A DNA stretch of 5,773 nt from Lachnospiraceae bacterium UBA1683 (GTDB taxonomy: Bacteria > Bacillota > Clostridia > Lachnospirales > Lachnospiraceae), in NCBI GenBank assembly GCA_002320245.1, contig DCKD01000025.1, forward strand, positions 1 to 5,773, given 5' to 3'. Positions 1-5,773 of the stretch are shown here, in pieces. The translations under genes and the position numbers were made by a program. The notes beneath the pieces are model-generated. The model saw only the letters and a list, made by a program, of their open reading frames with translations. It had not been told where the DNA came from and made no database searches. Position 1 is the stretch's first letter; every line of letters starts with the position of its first letter.

Positions 1-63
1 AAAGTTTGTTATTTTTTTAATTTCCCTCTTGACAAAACTCACTTCATAACGGAGGTTATTTTT

Positions 64-1083
64 ATGAACAATGTAATTAACTCTATGAAATCAAAGATTC
101 CCGGCGTTCTGCTTTGCCTCGTCATCGCAGTATGCTCCTGGTTTCTCGGACGGCTTGCCCCGGTTATCGGCGGACCTGTCTTTGCTATCTTAATCGGTAT
201 GGTACTGACACTGTGTATCCCGCAGAAAGAAAAACTACAGTCAGGGATTATCTATACATCTAAGAAAATTCTTCAGGCCGCAGTTGTATTTCTCGGATTT
301 GGCATGAATCTCTCCCAGATTCTGGCGCAGGGCAGGCAGTCCCTCCCCATCATCCTGACTACAATCAGTGTGTCGTTACTAACTGCTTTTATCCTGTACA
401 AATTAATCAAAATCCCTGCAAACAATGCCGTCCTGGTCGGCGTCGGCTCTTCCATCTGCGGAGGCTCCGCGATTGCTGCAACCGCACCGGTCATCGGAGC
501 AACAGACGAGGAAGTTGCCCAGTCCATTTCCGTAATCTTTCTGTTTAACGTGATTGCCGCGCTGATTTTTCCATCCCTCGGAAGCCTGCTCCATATGACG
601 AATGAGGGATTCGGCCTGTTCGCGGGAACTGCGATTAATGATACTTCCTCCGTCACGGCAGCCGCAACGGCATGGGACGGAATCCACGGCAGCAACACAT
701 TGGAAATCGCCGCAATCGTAAAAATGACCAGAACACTTGCCATCATCCCGATTACAATTGTACTTGCCATCTGGACAGGCAGAAAAAATAAAAAAACCGA
801 AGGCTCCTCCTTCAGTCTCAAACGCGCACTTCCATATTTTGTTTTATTCTTTATTCTGGCTTCCGTCGTTACAACAGTTTTCCAGCTTCCAACAAGCGTC
901 ACTGCCCCGCTGAAAGAATTAAGTAAATTCCTGATTATCATGGCAATGGCTGCTGTTGGTTTGAATACCAATATAGTTAAACTGGTCAAAACCGGAGGCA
1001 AGCCAATCTTCACCGGATTGTGCTGCTGGGTATGCATCACACTGACAAGTATCGGAATGCAGCATATACTGGGAATCTGGTAA
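64..1083 (+). CDS. yeiH: YeiH/UPF0324-family membrane protein, putative sulfate exporter
   Basis: This 339-residue polytopic inner-membrane protein belongs to the YeiH family (Pfam Cons_hypoth698, called the putative sulfate exporter family). About ten hydrophobic segments are visible, roughly at residues 13-30, 33-52, 66-83, 94-114, 121-141, 151-172, 185-200, 213-237, 256-274, 286-304 and 313-333. Family-typical patches are ICGGSAI (131-137), AGTAINDTSSV (187-197), KMTR (220-223) and AAVGLNTN (296-303). The length is normal and both ends look intact. The start is supported by GGAGGT at 51-56, 8 nt before the ATG, and by hydrophobic sequence beginning soon after it. The basic loop near residues 239-246 (GRKNKK) is probably cytoplasmic. 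Family membership is secure. The sulfate-export role comes from linkage to sulfonate-degradation genes in other bacteria, and nothing here confirms the substrate. No regulator gene is visible, and the gene converges on carAB with no shared function evident. Confidence 0.88.
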   Translation: MNNVINSMKSKIPGVLLCLVIAVCSWFLGRLAPVIGGPVFAILIGMVLTLCIPQKEKLQSGIIYTSKKILQAAVVFLGFGMNLSQILAQGRQSLPIILTTISVSLLTAFILYKLIKIPANNAVLVGVGSSICGGSAIAATAPVIGATDEEVAQSISVIFLFNVIAALIFPSLGSLLHMTNEGFGLFAGTAINDTSSVTAAATAWDGIHGSNTLEIAAIVKMTRTLAIIPITIVLAIWTGRKNKKTEGSSFSLKRALPYFVLFFILASVVTTVFQLPTSVTAPLKELSKFLIIMAMAAVGLNTNIVKLVKTGGKPIFTGLCCWVCITLTSIGMQHILGIW

Positions 1084-1122
1084 TATCTAAACTAAAAATA
1101 CATATTGCAGCCTACCCGGATT

Positions 1123-1209
1123 AAAAAAAATGAACACTGTTGTCCGCAGATTGTGTTTAAGGCTCATCATAATATTTAGCCAAACACAACCACAGGACAA
1201 CAATGTTCA
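1123..1209 (-). terminator. Long hairpin plus T8 tract: rho-independent terminator of carAB
   Basis: In the carAB reading direction, a long imperfect hairpin starts 25 nt after the carB stop and is followed directly by eight T residues (A-run at 1123-1130 on the plus strand). The arms are 1131-1158 and 1182-1209, with 23 of 28 positions Watson-Crick paired. An inner GGCT/AGCC stem (1161-1164 with 1178-1181) lies beyond a two-base AA bulge and encloses a 13-nt loop. Two of the five mismatches become G-U pairs only in minus-strand RNA, and the remaining three form one internal loop. This strand bias and the T-tract both point to carAB. On the plus strand the hairpin is followed by AATACTTTCT, a poor T-tract, so termination of yeiH here would be weaker. 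Confidence 0.8.
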
Positions 1210-1234
1210 AATACTTTCTATAATCTTATAAACT

Positions 1235-4200
1235 CTACTCTACTGTTGCAATGTCTATCAGTGTAAGTTTCTGAATATCCGTATTTTCCAGACTGGTAAT
1301 CAACGCTCTTGCGGTATCCATCGCAGTCAGTACATTAACACCTGTCTCAATCGCATTTCTACGGATTACAAATCCATCCCTGGAGTGGTCTGCACCCTGT
1401 GCCGGGATATCGATGACAAGGTCAATCTCATGCCCCAGAATCAAATCCATCAGGTTCGGGGACTCCTGCTCAATCTTACGAACCGGAATTGCCTTTACGC
1501 CTGCTTCATTCAAAGCCTTTGCTGTTCCTCCCGTGGCAAAAATACGGTATCCGATATCCGCAAATCTTCGTCCAACCTTTACAGCCTCTTCCTTCTCTTC
1601 ATCCCGGACAGTCATAATCATGTTTTTAAACTTCGGCAGTTTGATTCCTGCTCCGAGGAACGCTTTGTACAATGCCTCATCAAATGTCTTTGCAATTCCA
1701 AGACACTCCCCGGTAGATTTCATTTCCGGTCCGAGGCTGATATCAGCGCCACGGATTTTCTCAAAGGAGAATACCGGCATTTTGATTGCAATATAATCTG
1801 CCTCCTTCTGCAGTCCCGGCGTATATCCAAGCTCACGGATATTCTTGCCGATGATAACCTGAGTTGCCAGCGGTACAATCGGAATCCCCGTTACTTTGCT
1901 GATATAAGGAACGGTACGGCTGGAACGTGGGTTGACCTCGATTACATAGACATCATCTTCGCCGCACACAATGAACTGGATATTAATCATTCCGATTACG
2001 TGCAGTGATTTTGCAAGTCTTCTTGTATATTCTGCAATCTTTTCTTTTGCAGCTTTTGTCAGGCTCTGTGCCGGATATACTGAGATACTGTCTCCGGAAT
2101 GGATACCGGCACGTTCAATATGCTCCATAATTCCAGGAATCAGGATATCTTCTCCGTCACATACTGCATCAACCTCAATCTCTTTTCCCTGTAAATATTT
2201 ATCTACGAGGATTGGATGATCCTGTGCGATTCGGTTGATGATTCCGATAAATTCATCGATATCATGGTCATTAATGGCAATCTGCATTCCCTGTCCGCCA
2301 AGTACATAGGAAGGTCTTACAAGTACCGGATATCCCAGCTTGTTGGCAACAGCTTTCGCCTCCTCTGCGGTAAATACCGTGCCTCCTGTCGGACGCGGAA
2401 TCCGGCATTCTTCCAGAATTTCATCAAACAGTTCACGGTCCTCTGCTTTATCTACATTTTCCGCGGAAGTTCCAAGAATCGGTACGCCCATCTTCATCAG
2501 GCTCTCTGTCAGCTTGATTGCTGTCTGTCCGCCAAACTGGACAACTGCTCCGTCCGGTTTCTCAATATCCACGATGCTCTCTACATCTTCCGGTGTCAGG
2601 GGCTCAAAATACAGTTTATCTGCAATATCAAAGTCTGTACTTACAGTCTCCGGATTGTTATTTACAATAATTGTCTCATAACCCTCCTTAGAGAATGCCC
2701 AAGTACAATGCACGGAACAGAAATCGAACTCAATCCCCTGTCCGATACGGATTGGACCGGAACCAAGTACCAGTACTTTCTTCCTGTCTCTTGTCTCTTC
2801 TACTTCCGACTCGCCGCCGAATACAGAATAGTAATATGGCGTCTCTGCCGCAAACTCAGCCGCACAGGTATCAACCATCTTGTATGCTGCAACAATGCCA
2901 TTTGCATGACGCATACCGTGAATCTCGCGCTCATCTCTGCCGGTCAGTCTTGCGATGACATTATCCGGGAACTCGATTCTCTTTGCTTCTCTGAGAAGTT
3001 CCGGTGTCAGCTCTTCAGTCTGCAGTCTCTTCTCCATCTCGGTAATGATAGCAAATTTATCGATAAACCATGTGTCAATCTTCGTAATTGCATGGATTTC
3101 ATCATAAGAAATGCCGCGGCGGATAGCCTCTGCGATTCTCCACATCCTCATGTCATCCACAACCTGAAGCTGTTCCATCAGCTCATCATCTGACAACTCT
3201 GTAAAATCATAGGACATCAGGCAGTCTACATGCTGCTCCAGAGAACGGATTGCTTTCATCAGCGCTCCTTCAAAGTTATCACAGATACTCATAACCTCTC
3301 CGGTCGCCTTCATCTGAGTTGTCAGTGTTCTCTTCGCACTGATAAACTTATCAAACGGAAGCCTCGGAATCTTTACAACACAGTAATCCAGCATTGGCTC
3401 AAAGCTTGCGTAAGTTTTATGCGTGATGGCATTCTTAATCTCATCCAGTGTGTAACCAAGCGCAATCTTCGCTGCAACCTTGGCAATCGGATAACCGGTT
3501 GCCTTAGATGCAAGCGCGGAGGAACGGCTGACACGAGGATTTACCTCAATTACACAATATTCAAATGAATCAGGGTTCAACGCATACTGCACATTACATC
3601 CACCTGTAATATTCAGCTCACTGATAATATTCAGCGCGGAAGTACGCAGCATCTGATACTCCTTATCTCCCAATGTCTGAGACGGAGCTACAACGATACT
3701 GTCTCCGGTATGCACGCCAACCGGGTCAATGTTTTCCATATTACATACGGTAATGCAATTTCCTTTGCTGTCCCGCATTACCTCGTACTCAATCTCTTTC
3801 CATCCTGCGATACAGCGCTCAACAAGAACCTGGCCAACACGGGAAAGACGGAGCCCGTTTTCCAGAATCTCAACCAACTGGTGGGAATCATGTGCGATAC
3901 CACCGCCGCTTCCACCCAGTGTATATGCCGGGCGAAGTACAACCGGATAACCAATGCTGTTTGCAAATTCGAGCCCGTCCTCAACATTTTCAACGACAAG
4001 TGAAGCTGCGACCGGCTCACCGATTTTCTCCATGGTCGCCTTGAATTCCAGACGGTCCTCTGCTTTTCTGATTGTCTCGGAAGTCGTACCTATCAGACGT
4101 ACATTATTTTCCTTTAAAAATCCTGCCTCTTCCAGTTCCATTGCAAGATTCAGTCCTGCCTGTCCGCCAAGTGTGGGCAGCACGCTGTCCGGCCGCTCCT

Positions 4201-4438
4201 TTTTAATCAACTGTTCCACGACCTCTACTGTCAAAGGCTCAATATATACACGGTCTGCAATATCCTTATCTGTCATGATGGTCGCCGGATTGGAGTTCAG
4301 AAGAACAACCTCTAAGCCTTCCTCTTTCAGAGAACGGCATGCCTGTGTCCCCGCATAATCAAACTCTGCTGCCTGTCCGATGACAATCGGACCAGAACCG
4401 ATAACCAATACTTTTTTTATGCTATTATCTCTAGGCAT
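1235..4438 (-). CDS. carB: Carbamoyl-phosphate synthetase, large (ammonia-using) subunit
   Basis: CarB makes carbamoyl phosphate in the cytoplasm from bicarbonate, ammonia delivered by CarA and two ATP, for pyrimidine and arginine synthesis. At 1067 residues it is full length (E. coli about 1073). Two homologous ATP-grasp halves are present. The carboxyphosphate half (about 1-400) has SGPIVIGQAAEFDYAG (15-30), R129, RPAYTLGGSGGG (169-180), E215 and IEVNPR (297-302). An oligomerisation region follows (about 401-550). The carbamoyl-phosphate half (about 551-935) has SGPIRIGQGIEFDF (560-573), R668, RPSYVLGGQGM (708-718), E753 and IEVNPRSSR (833-841). The C-terminal MGS-like allosteric domain (about 936-1067) keeps T969, T972 and K988, matching E. 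coli T974, T977 and K993 of the nucleotide-effector site, so UMP-type feedback is likely. The ATG shares its A with the carA stop (TAATG), and GGGAGG at 4448-4453 precedes it. The stop is TAG. No frameshift or missing catalytic residue was seen. Confidence 0.98.
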   Translation of the reverse strand: MPRDNSIKKVLVIGSGPIVIGQAAEFDYAGTQACRSLKEEGLEVVLLNSNPATIMTDKDIADRVYIEPLTVEVVEQLIKKERPDSVLPTLGGQAGLNLAMELEEAGFLKENNVRLIGTTSETIRKAEDRLEFKATMEKIGEPVAASLVVENVEDGLEFANSIGYPVVLRPAYTLGGSGGGIAHDSHQLVEILENGLRLSRVGQVLVERCIAGWKEIEYEVMRDSKGNCITVCNMENIDPVGVHTGDSIVVAPSQTLGDKEYQMLRTSALNIISELNITGGCNVQYALNPDSFEYCVIEVNPRVSRSSALASKATGYPIAKVAAKIALGYTLDEIKNAITHKTYASFEPMLDYCVVKIPRLPFDKFISAKRTLTTQMKATGEVMSICDNFEGALMKAIRSLEQHVDCLMSYDFTELSDDELMEQLQVVDDMRMWRIAEAIRRGISYDEIHAITKIDTWFIDKFAIITEMEKRLQTEELTPELLREAKRIEFPDNVIARLTGRDEREIHGMRHANGIVAAYKMVDTCAAEFAAETPYYYSVFGGESEVEETRDRKKVLVLGSGPIRIGQGIEFDFCSVHCTWAFSKEGYETIIVNNNPETVSTDFDIADKLYFEPLTPEDVESIVDIEKPDGAVVQFGGQTAIKLTESLMKMGVPILGTSAENVDKAEDRELFDEILEECRIPRPTGGTVFTAEEAKAVANKLGYPVLVRPSYVLGGQGMQIAINDHDIDEFIGIINRIAQDHPILVDKYLQGKEIEVDAVCDGEDILIPGIMEHIERAGIHSGDSISVYPAQSLTKAAKEKIAEYTRRLAKSLHVIGMINIQFIVCGEDDVYVIEVNPRSSRTVPYISKVTGIPIVPLATQVIIGKNIRELGYTPGLQKEADYIAIKMPVFSFEKIRGADISLGPEMKSTGECLGIAKTFDEALYKAFLGAGIKLPKFKNMIMTVRDEEKEEAVKVGRRFADIGYRIFATGGTAKALNEAGVKAIPVRKIEQESPNLMDLILGHEIDLVIDIPAQGADHSRDGFVIRRNAIETGVNVLTAMDTARALITSLENTDIQKLTLIDIATVE

Positions 4439-5508
4439 TATTTGGTTCCTCCCATCATATCAATAAATCTGTCAAACAAGTATCCTGAATCCTGTGGTCC
4501 CGGACATGCTTCCGGGTGGAACTGTACCGTAAAAATATTCTTGCCGGTATAAGCCAGTCCTTCGTTTGTTCCGTCATTTACATTGACGAATGCAGGAACC
4601 GCCACATTTGGATTTACATTTTCGGCATCCACTACATAGCCATGGTTCTGTGAAGAAATGTAAACACGTCCTGTCTGCAAATCTTTTACCGGATGGTTGC
4701 CGCCACGGTGTCCGTATTTCAGTTTATGGGTGGAGGCACCCGTAGCAAGAGCCATCAACTGATGCCCCAGACAAATTGCAAATATCGGAATCTCTGTATT
4801 GTATAATTTCTTGATTTCTTTGATAATAGATGTGCAGTCCGCCGGATCTCCAGGTCCGTTTGACAACATGATACCGTCCGGATTGGCAGAAATGATTTCT
4901 TCTGCGGTTGTATGGGCCGGATAAACTGTTACTTCACATCCGCGGTCATTCAATGACTTTGCAATGTTATTTTTAGCTCCAAGATCCAAAAGGGCAACTT
5001 TCTTTCCTGTACCTTCCAGAACATACTTCTCATCGCAGGTAACTTTTGAAACAACATCGCCTACTGTATAGGCCTTCAGTTTCGGAACAATCTCCTCCAG
5101 ATTGTAATTCTCGTTCGTGGTAATCATACCGTTCATCGTACCCTTTTCTCTCAGAATCTTCGTAAGGGCACGGGTATCAATCCCGGCAATTCCCGGAATA
5201 TCCTGTTCCTTTAGGAAATCCTGAATCGTTCCTTCACATCTGAAGTTGCTTGGCATACGTGACAACTCTCTTACGATGTAACCGTCAGGCCATGCCTTTC
5301 TGGATTCCATATCCGGTGTAATTCCATAATTTCCAATCAATGGATAGGTCATGACAACTGCCTGTCCCGCATAAGAAGGGTCAGTTAACACCTCTAAATA
5401 ACCTGTCATGGAGGTATTAAATACGATTTCACTGATCATATCTCTCGTCGAACCGATACTTGTTCCAGTAAACACGGTTCCGTCTTCTAAAATTAGAAAC
5501 GCTTTCAT
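4438..5508 (-). CDS. carA: Carbamoyl-phosphate synthetase, small (glutaminase) subunit
   Basis: CarA hydrolyses glutamine and passes the ammonia through the CarA-CarB heterodimer. From the chosen start it is 356 residues and begins MKAFLILEDG, the usual family N-terminus. The N-terminal CPSase small-subunit domain covers about 1-150, including FNTSMTGYLEVLTDPSYAGQ (30-49). A class I glutamine amidotransferase domain covers about 168-350, with the oxyanion-region motif SNGPGDP (216-222), nucleophile C246 in ICLGHQ (245-250), and the catalytic pair H331 and E333 in QFHPE. All catalytic residues are present. An in-frame ATG at 5532 would add eight residues (MMKGIGEQ) but has no Shine-Dalgarno sequence, whereas the ATG at 5508 follows AGGTG at a 5-nt spacing, so 5508 is preferred. 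The gene is first in the operon and its TAA overlaps the carB ATG by one base, which suggests translational coupling and matched subunit production. Confidence 0.97.
   Translation of the reverse strand: MKAFLILEDGTVFTGTSIGSTRDMISEIVFNTSMTGYLEVLTDPSYAGQAVVMTYPLIGNYGITPDMESRKAWPDGYIVRELSRMPSNFRCEGTIQDFLKEQDIPGIAGIDTRALTKILREKGTMNGMITTNENYNLEEIVPKLKAYTVGDVVSKVTCDEKYVLEGTGKKVALLDLGAKNNIAKSLNDRGCEVTVYPAHTTAEEIISANPDGIMLSNGPGDPADCTSIIKEIKKLYNTEIPIFAICLGHQLMALATGASTHKLKYGHRGGNHPVKDLQTGRVYISSQNHGYVVDAENVNPNVAVPAFVNVNDGTNEGLAYTGKNIFTVQFHPEACPGPQDSGYLFDRFIDMMGGTK
4448..4453 (-). promoter_or_regulatory. carB ribosome binding site inside carA
   Basis: GGGAGG on the minus strand lies within the last codons of carA (Met-Gly-Gly-Thr-Lys) and is 9 nt from the carB ATG. 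Ribosomes finishing carA at the TAATG overlap would sit next to this strong site. This supports both the carB start and coupled translation. Confidence 0.85.
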
Positions 5509-5512
5509 CTGT

Positions 5513-5560
5513 TCACCTATTCCCTTCATCATATTTGTGAAATGTGATGCCGCCGGGCAT
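5513..5560 (-). CDS. Possible 15-codon upstream ORF in the carAB leader
   Basis: A short open frame reads MPGGITFHKYDEGNR then TGA, ending only 4 nt before the carA ATG. A candidate Shine-Dalgarno AAAGGA (5577-5572) lies 11 nt upstream of its ATG, somewhat long but workable. The TGA overlaps the carA AGGTG site, a layout suited to reinitiation. Its start codon lies in a perfect 6-bp hairpin (5546-5561), which could limit initiation. The peptide has no run of arginine or other regulatory codons and matches no family I recognise. A 15-codon frame can arise by chance, so this is only a candidate. Confidence 0.3.
   Translation of the reverse strand: MPGGITFHKYDEGNR
5514..5518 (-). promoter_or_regulatory. 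carA ribosome binding site (decides the start)
   Basis: AGGTG on the minus strand lies 5 nt upstream of the ATG at 5508, and an AAGGG slightly farther upstream may help. The competing ATG codons at 5532 and 5529 are preceded by TTTCACAAAT, which contains no purine-rich site. The site is modest in strength. It overlaps the TGA of a possible upstream ORF, so initiation could depend partly on ribosomes arriving from that ORF. Confidence 0.65.
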
Positions 5561-5561
5561 C
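5546..5561 (-). promoter_or_regulatory. Small perfect hairpin over the upstream-ORF start codon
   Basis: GATGCC and GGCATC form a perfect 6-bp stem around a CGGC loop in the carAB leader RNA. The ATG of the possible upstream ORF lies inside the 5' arm. Four of the six pairs are G-C or C-G, so the stem is probably stable. It has no T-tract and is therefore not a terminator. A role in limiting upstream-ORF translation or shaping the leader is inference. Confidence 0.45.
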
Positions 5562-5593
5562 TGCTTTTCGTTCCTTTGAGACTGTCTTTCTAT

Positions 5594-5621
5594 AAAAGAA
5601 AGGCTCTGATAGCCCTTTCCT
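5594..5621 (-). terminator. Candidate attenuator terminator in the carAB leader
   Basis: In the leader RNA the arm 5621-5611 pairs with 5605-5596: GGCT with AGCC, one bulged G (5615), then AAAG with CTTT, and two weaker outer pairs, around the five-base loop ATCAG. It is followed by TTTTATA (5597-5591), a short but plausible release tract. It lies about 60 to 90 nt after the predicted transcription start and before carA, where a premature terminator would act. The U-tract is weak and partly used in the stem, so termination may be partial. A further stem (CTTTCT 5602-5597 with AGAAAG 5591-5586) competes with its 3' side. Confidence 0.5.
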
Positions 5622-5637
5622 ATATACATAGCAAAGG
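5614..5637 (-). promoter_or_regulatory. Candidate antiterminator hairpin
   Basis: The bases CCTTT and CTAT (5637-5633, 5631-5628) pair with ATAG and AAAGG (5623-5620, 5618-5614) around a GTAT loop, giving nine pairs broken only by one G-G mismatch (5632 with 5619). It uses the 5' arm of the downstream terminator-like stem, so the two cannot form together. Its first two bases are also the last two of the upstream hairpin. The pairings are read directly from sequence; the antiterminator role is inferred. Confidence 0.45.
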
Positions 5638-5667
5638 CACTCTTGGAGTCTTTCATTCCAGAGCGCC
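5636..5667 (-). promoter_or_regulatory. First leader hairpin, possible ligand- or protein-binding element
   Basis: The arm GGCGCTCT (5667-5660) pairs with AGAGTGCC (5643-5636), including one G-U pair. After a bulged A (5644), GGA pairs with TCC, leaving a nine-base loop ATGAAAGAC. It begins about 14 nt from the predicted RNA 5' end, where an anti-antiterminator would sit. The PyrR recognition consensus ARUCCNGNGAGGYU is not present; the nearest stretch, TCCAAGAGTGCC, departs from it at several conserved positions. I recognise no known riboswitch or T-box here, so the effector is unknown. Confidence 0.5.
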
Positions 5668-5687
5668 CACTTTCTCAAATTGTAAAG

Positions 5688-5716
5688 ATTATACTATATT
5701 TGATTCCATAATTCAA
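5688..5716 (-). promoter_or_regulatory. carAB promoter (sigma-A type)
   Basis: On the minus strand, a -35 box TTGAAT (5716-5711) and a perfect -10 box TATAAT (5693-5688) are separated by exactly 17 bases. Transcription should start near A5681, giving a leader of roughly 172 nt before carA. The match to the vegetative consensus is strong and it is the only convincing promoter upstream of carA. The AT-rich stretch upstream (5721-5750) could act as an UP-like element. Confidence 0.85.
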
Positions 5717-5756
5717 CCGCTTTATTATAGTTTTTTACATTTGTTTTTTTCGGGTC

Positions 5757-5763
5757 TTCGACA
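5757..5763 (-). promoter_or_regulatory. Spo0A-box-like heptamer TGTCGAA
   Basis: The minus-strand sequence matches the 0A-box core TGNCGAA exactly. It lies about 40 bp upstream of the carAB -35 box. A single seven-base match can be chance. The site is 11 bases from the window edge, so a target gene to the right cannot be excluded. Confidence 0.2.
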
Positions 5764-5773
5764 CTTACTCCTT

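Noticed and set aside
29..34. TTGACA before the YeiH gene as a -35 box
   Set aside because: The -10 position 17 bases downstream (52-57) is GAGGTT, inside the ribosome binding site, so it cannot serve as a promoter. The real promoter is probably left of the window.
273..1040. A 255-codon open frame on the minus strand opposite the YeiH gene
   Set aside because: It lies opposite an intact conserved membrane-protein gene. Its hydrophobic runs reflect the complementary codon pattern, and I saw no evidence of its own ribosome binding site.
2216..3193. A 325-codon open frame on the plus strand opposite carB, with several shorter ones nearby
   Set aside because: These are antisense shadows of carB: cysteine-, serine- and arginine-rich translations with no recognisable domain, lying wholly opposite a full-length conserved gene.
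64..5508. A novel multi-gene system linking YeiH and carAB
   Set aside because: The genes are convergent, separated by a terminator and belong to known, unrelated families. Nothing suggests joint function, and no mobile element, CRISPR array or defence gene was seen.
5700..5716. Possible ArgR operator (TTGAAT and ATCAA) overlapping the carAB -35 box
   Set aside because: The two halves do not form the TGAAT-N4-ATTCA ARG box; spacing and bases of the second half are wrong. The TTGAAT is fully explained as the -35 element.

Overview
The window looks like a chromosomal housekeeping segment from an anaerobic low-to-mid-GC Firmicute. The clostridial family Lachnospiraceae is my best guess. This rests on the Gram-positive style of the CarA and CarB proteins, strong GGAGG-type ribosome binding sites, a consensus sigma-A promoter and similar base composition throughout. 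No ribosomal RNA or other taxonomic marker is present, so the placement is inference.

Layout from left to right: a short 5' flank (1-63); a plus-strand gene for a YeiH-family membrane protein annotated as a putative sulfate exporter (64-1083); a 151-base convergent intergenic region with a very long imperfect hairpin and T-tract that reads as the carAB terminator; then, on the minus strand, carB (1235-4438) and carA (4438-5508), the two subunits of carbamoyl-phosphate synthetase. carA and carB overlap by one base (TAATG) and form an operon transcribed right to left. The last 265 bases (5509-5773) hold the carAB control region: a good promoter (5688-5716), a leader of about 170 nt with candidate mutually exclusive hairpins ending in a terminator-like stem, a possible 15-codon upstream ORF that ends 4 nt before the carA start, and a Spo0A-box-like heptamer near the right edge.

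CarA releases ammonia from glutamine. CarB uses that ammonia, bicarbonate and two ATP to make carbamoyl phosphate, the shared precursor of pyrimidines and arginine. No other pyrimidine or arginine gene is in view, so the window does not show which pathway dominates control. The conserved nucleotide-effector residues in the CarB C-terminal domain favour feedback by UMP or a related nucleotide. YeiH is convergent with carAB and probably unrelated to it in function.

The coding content is ordinary and I see no undescribed multi-gene system. The parts worth a second look are all RNA-level: the carAB leader, which looks like an attenuator but lacks the classical PyrR-binding sequence, and the unusually long carAB terminator hairpin.
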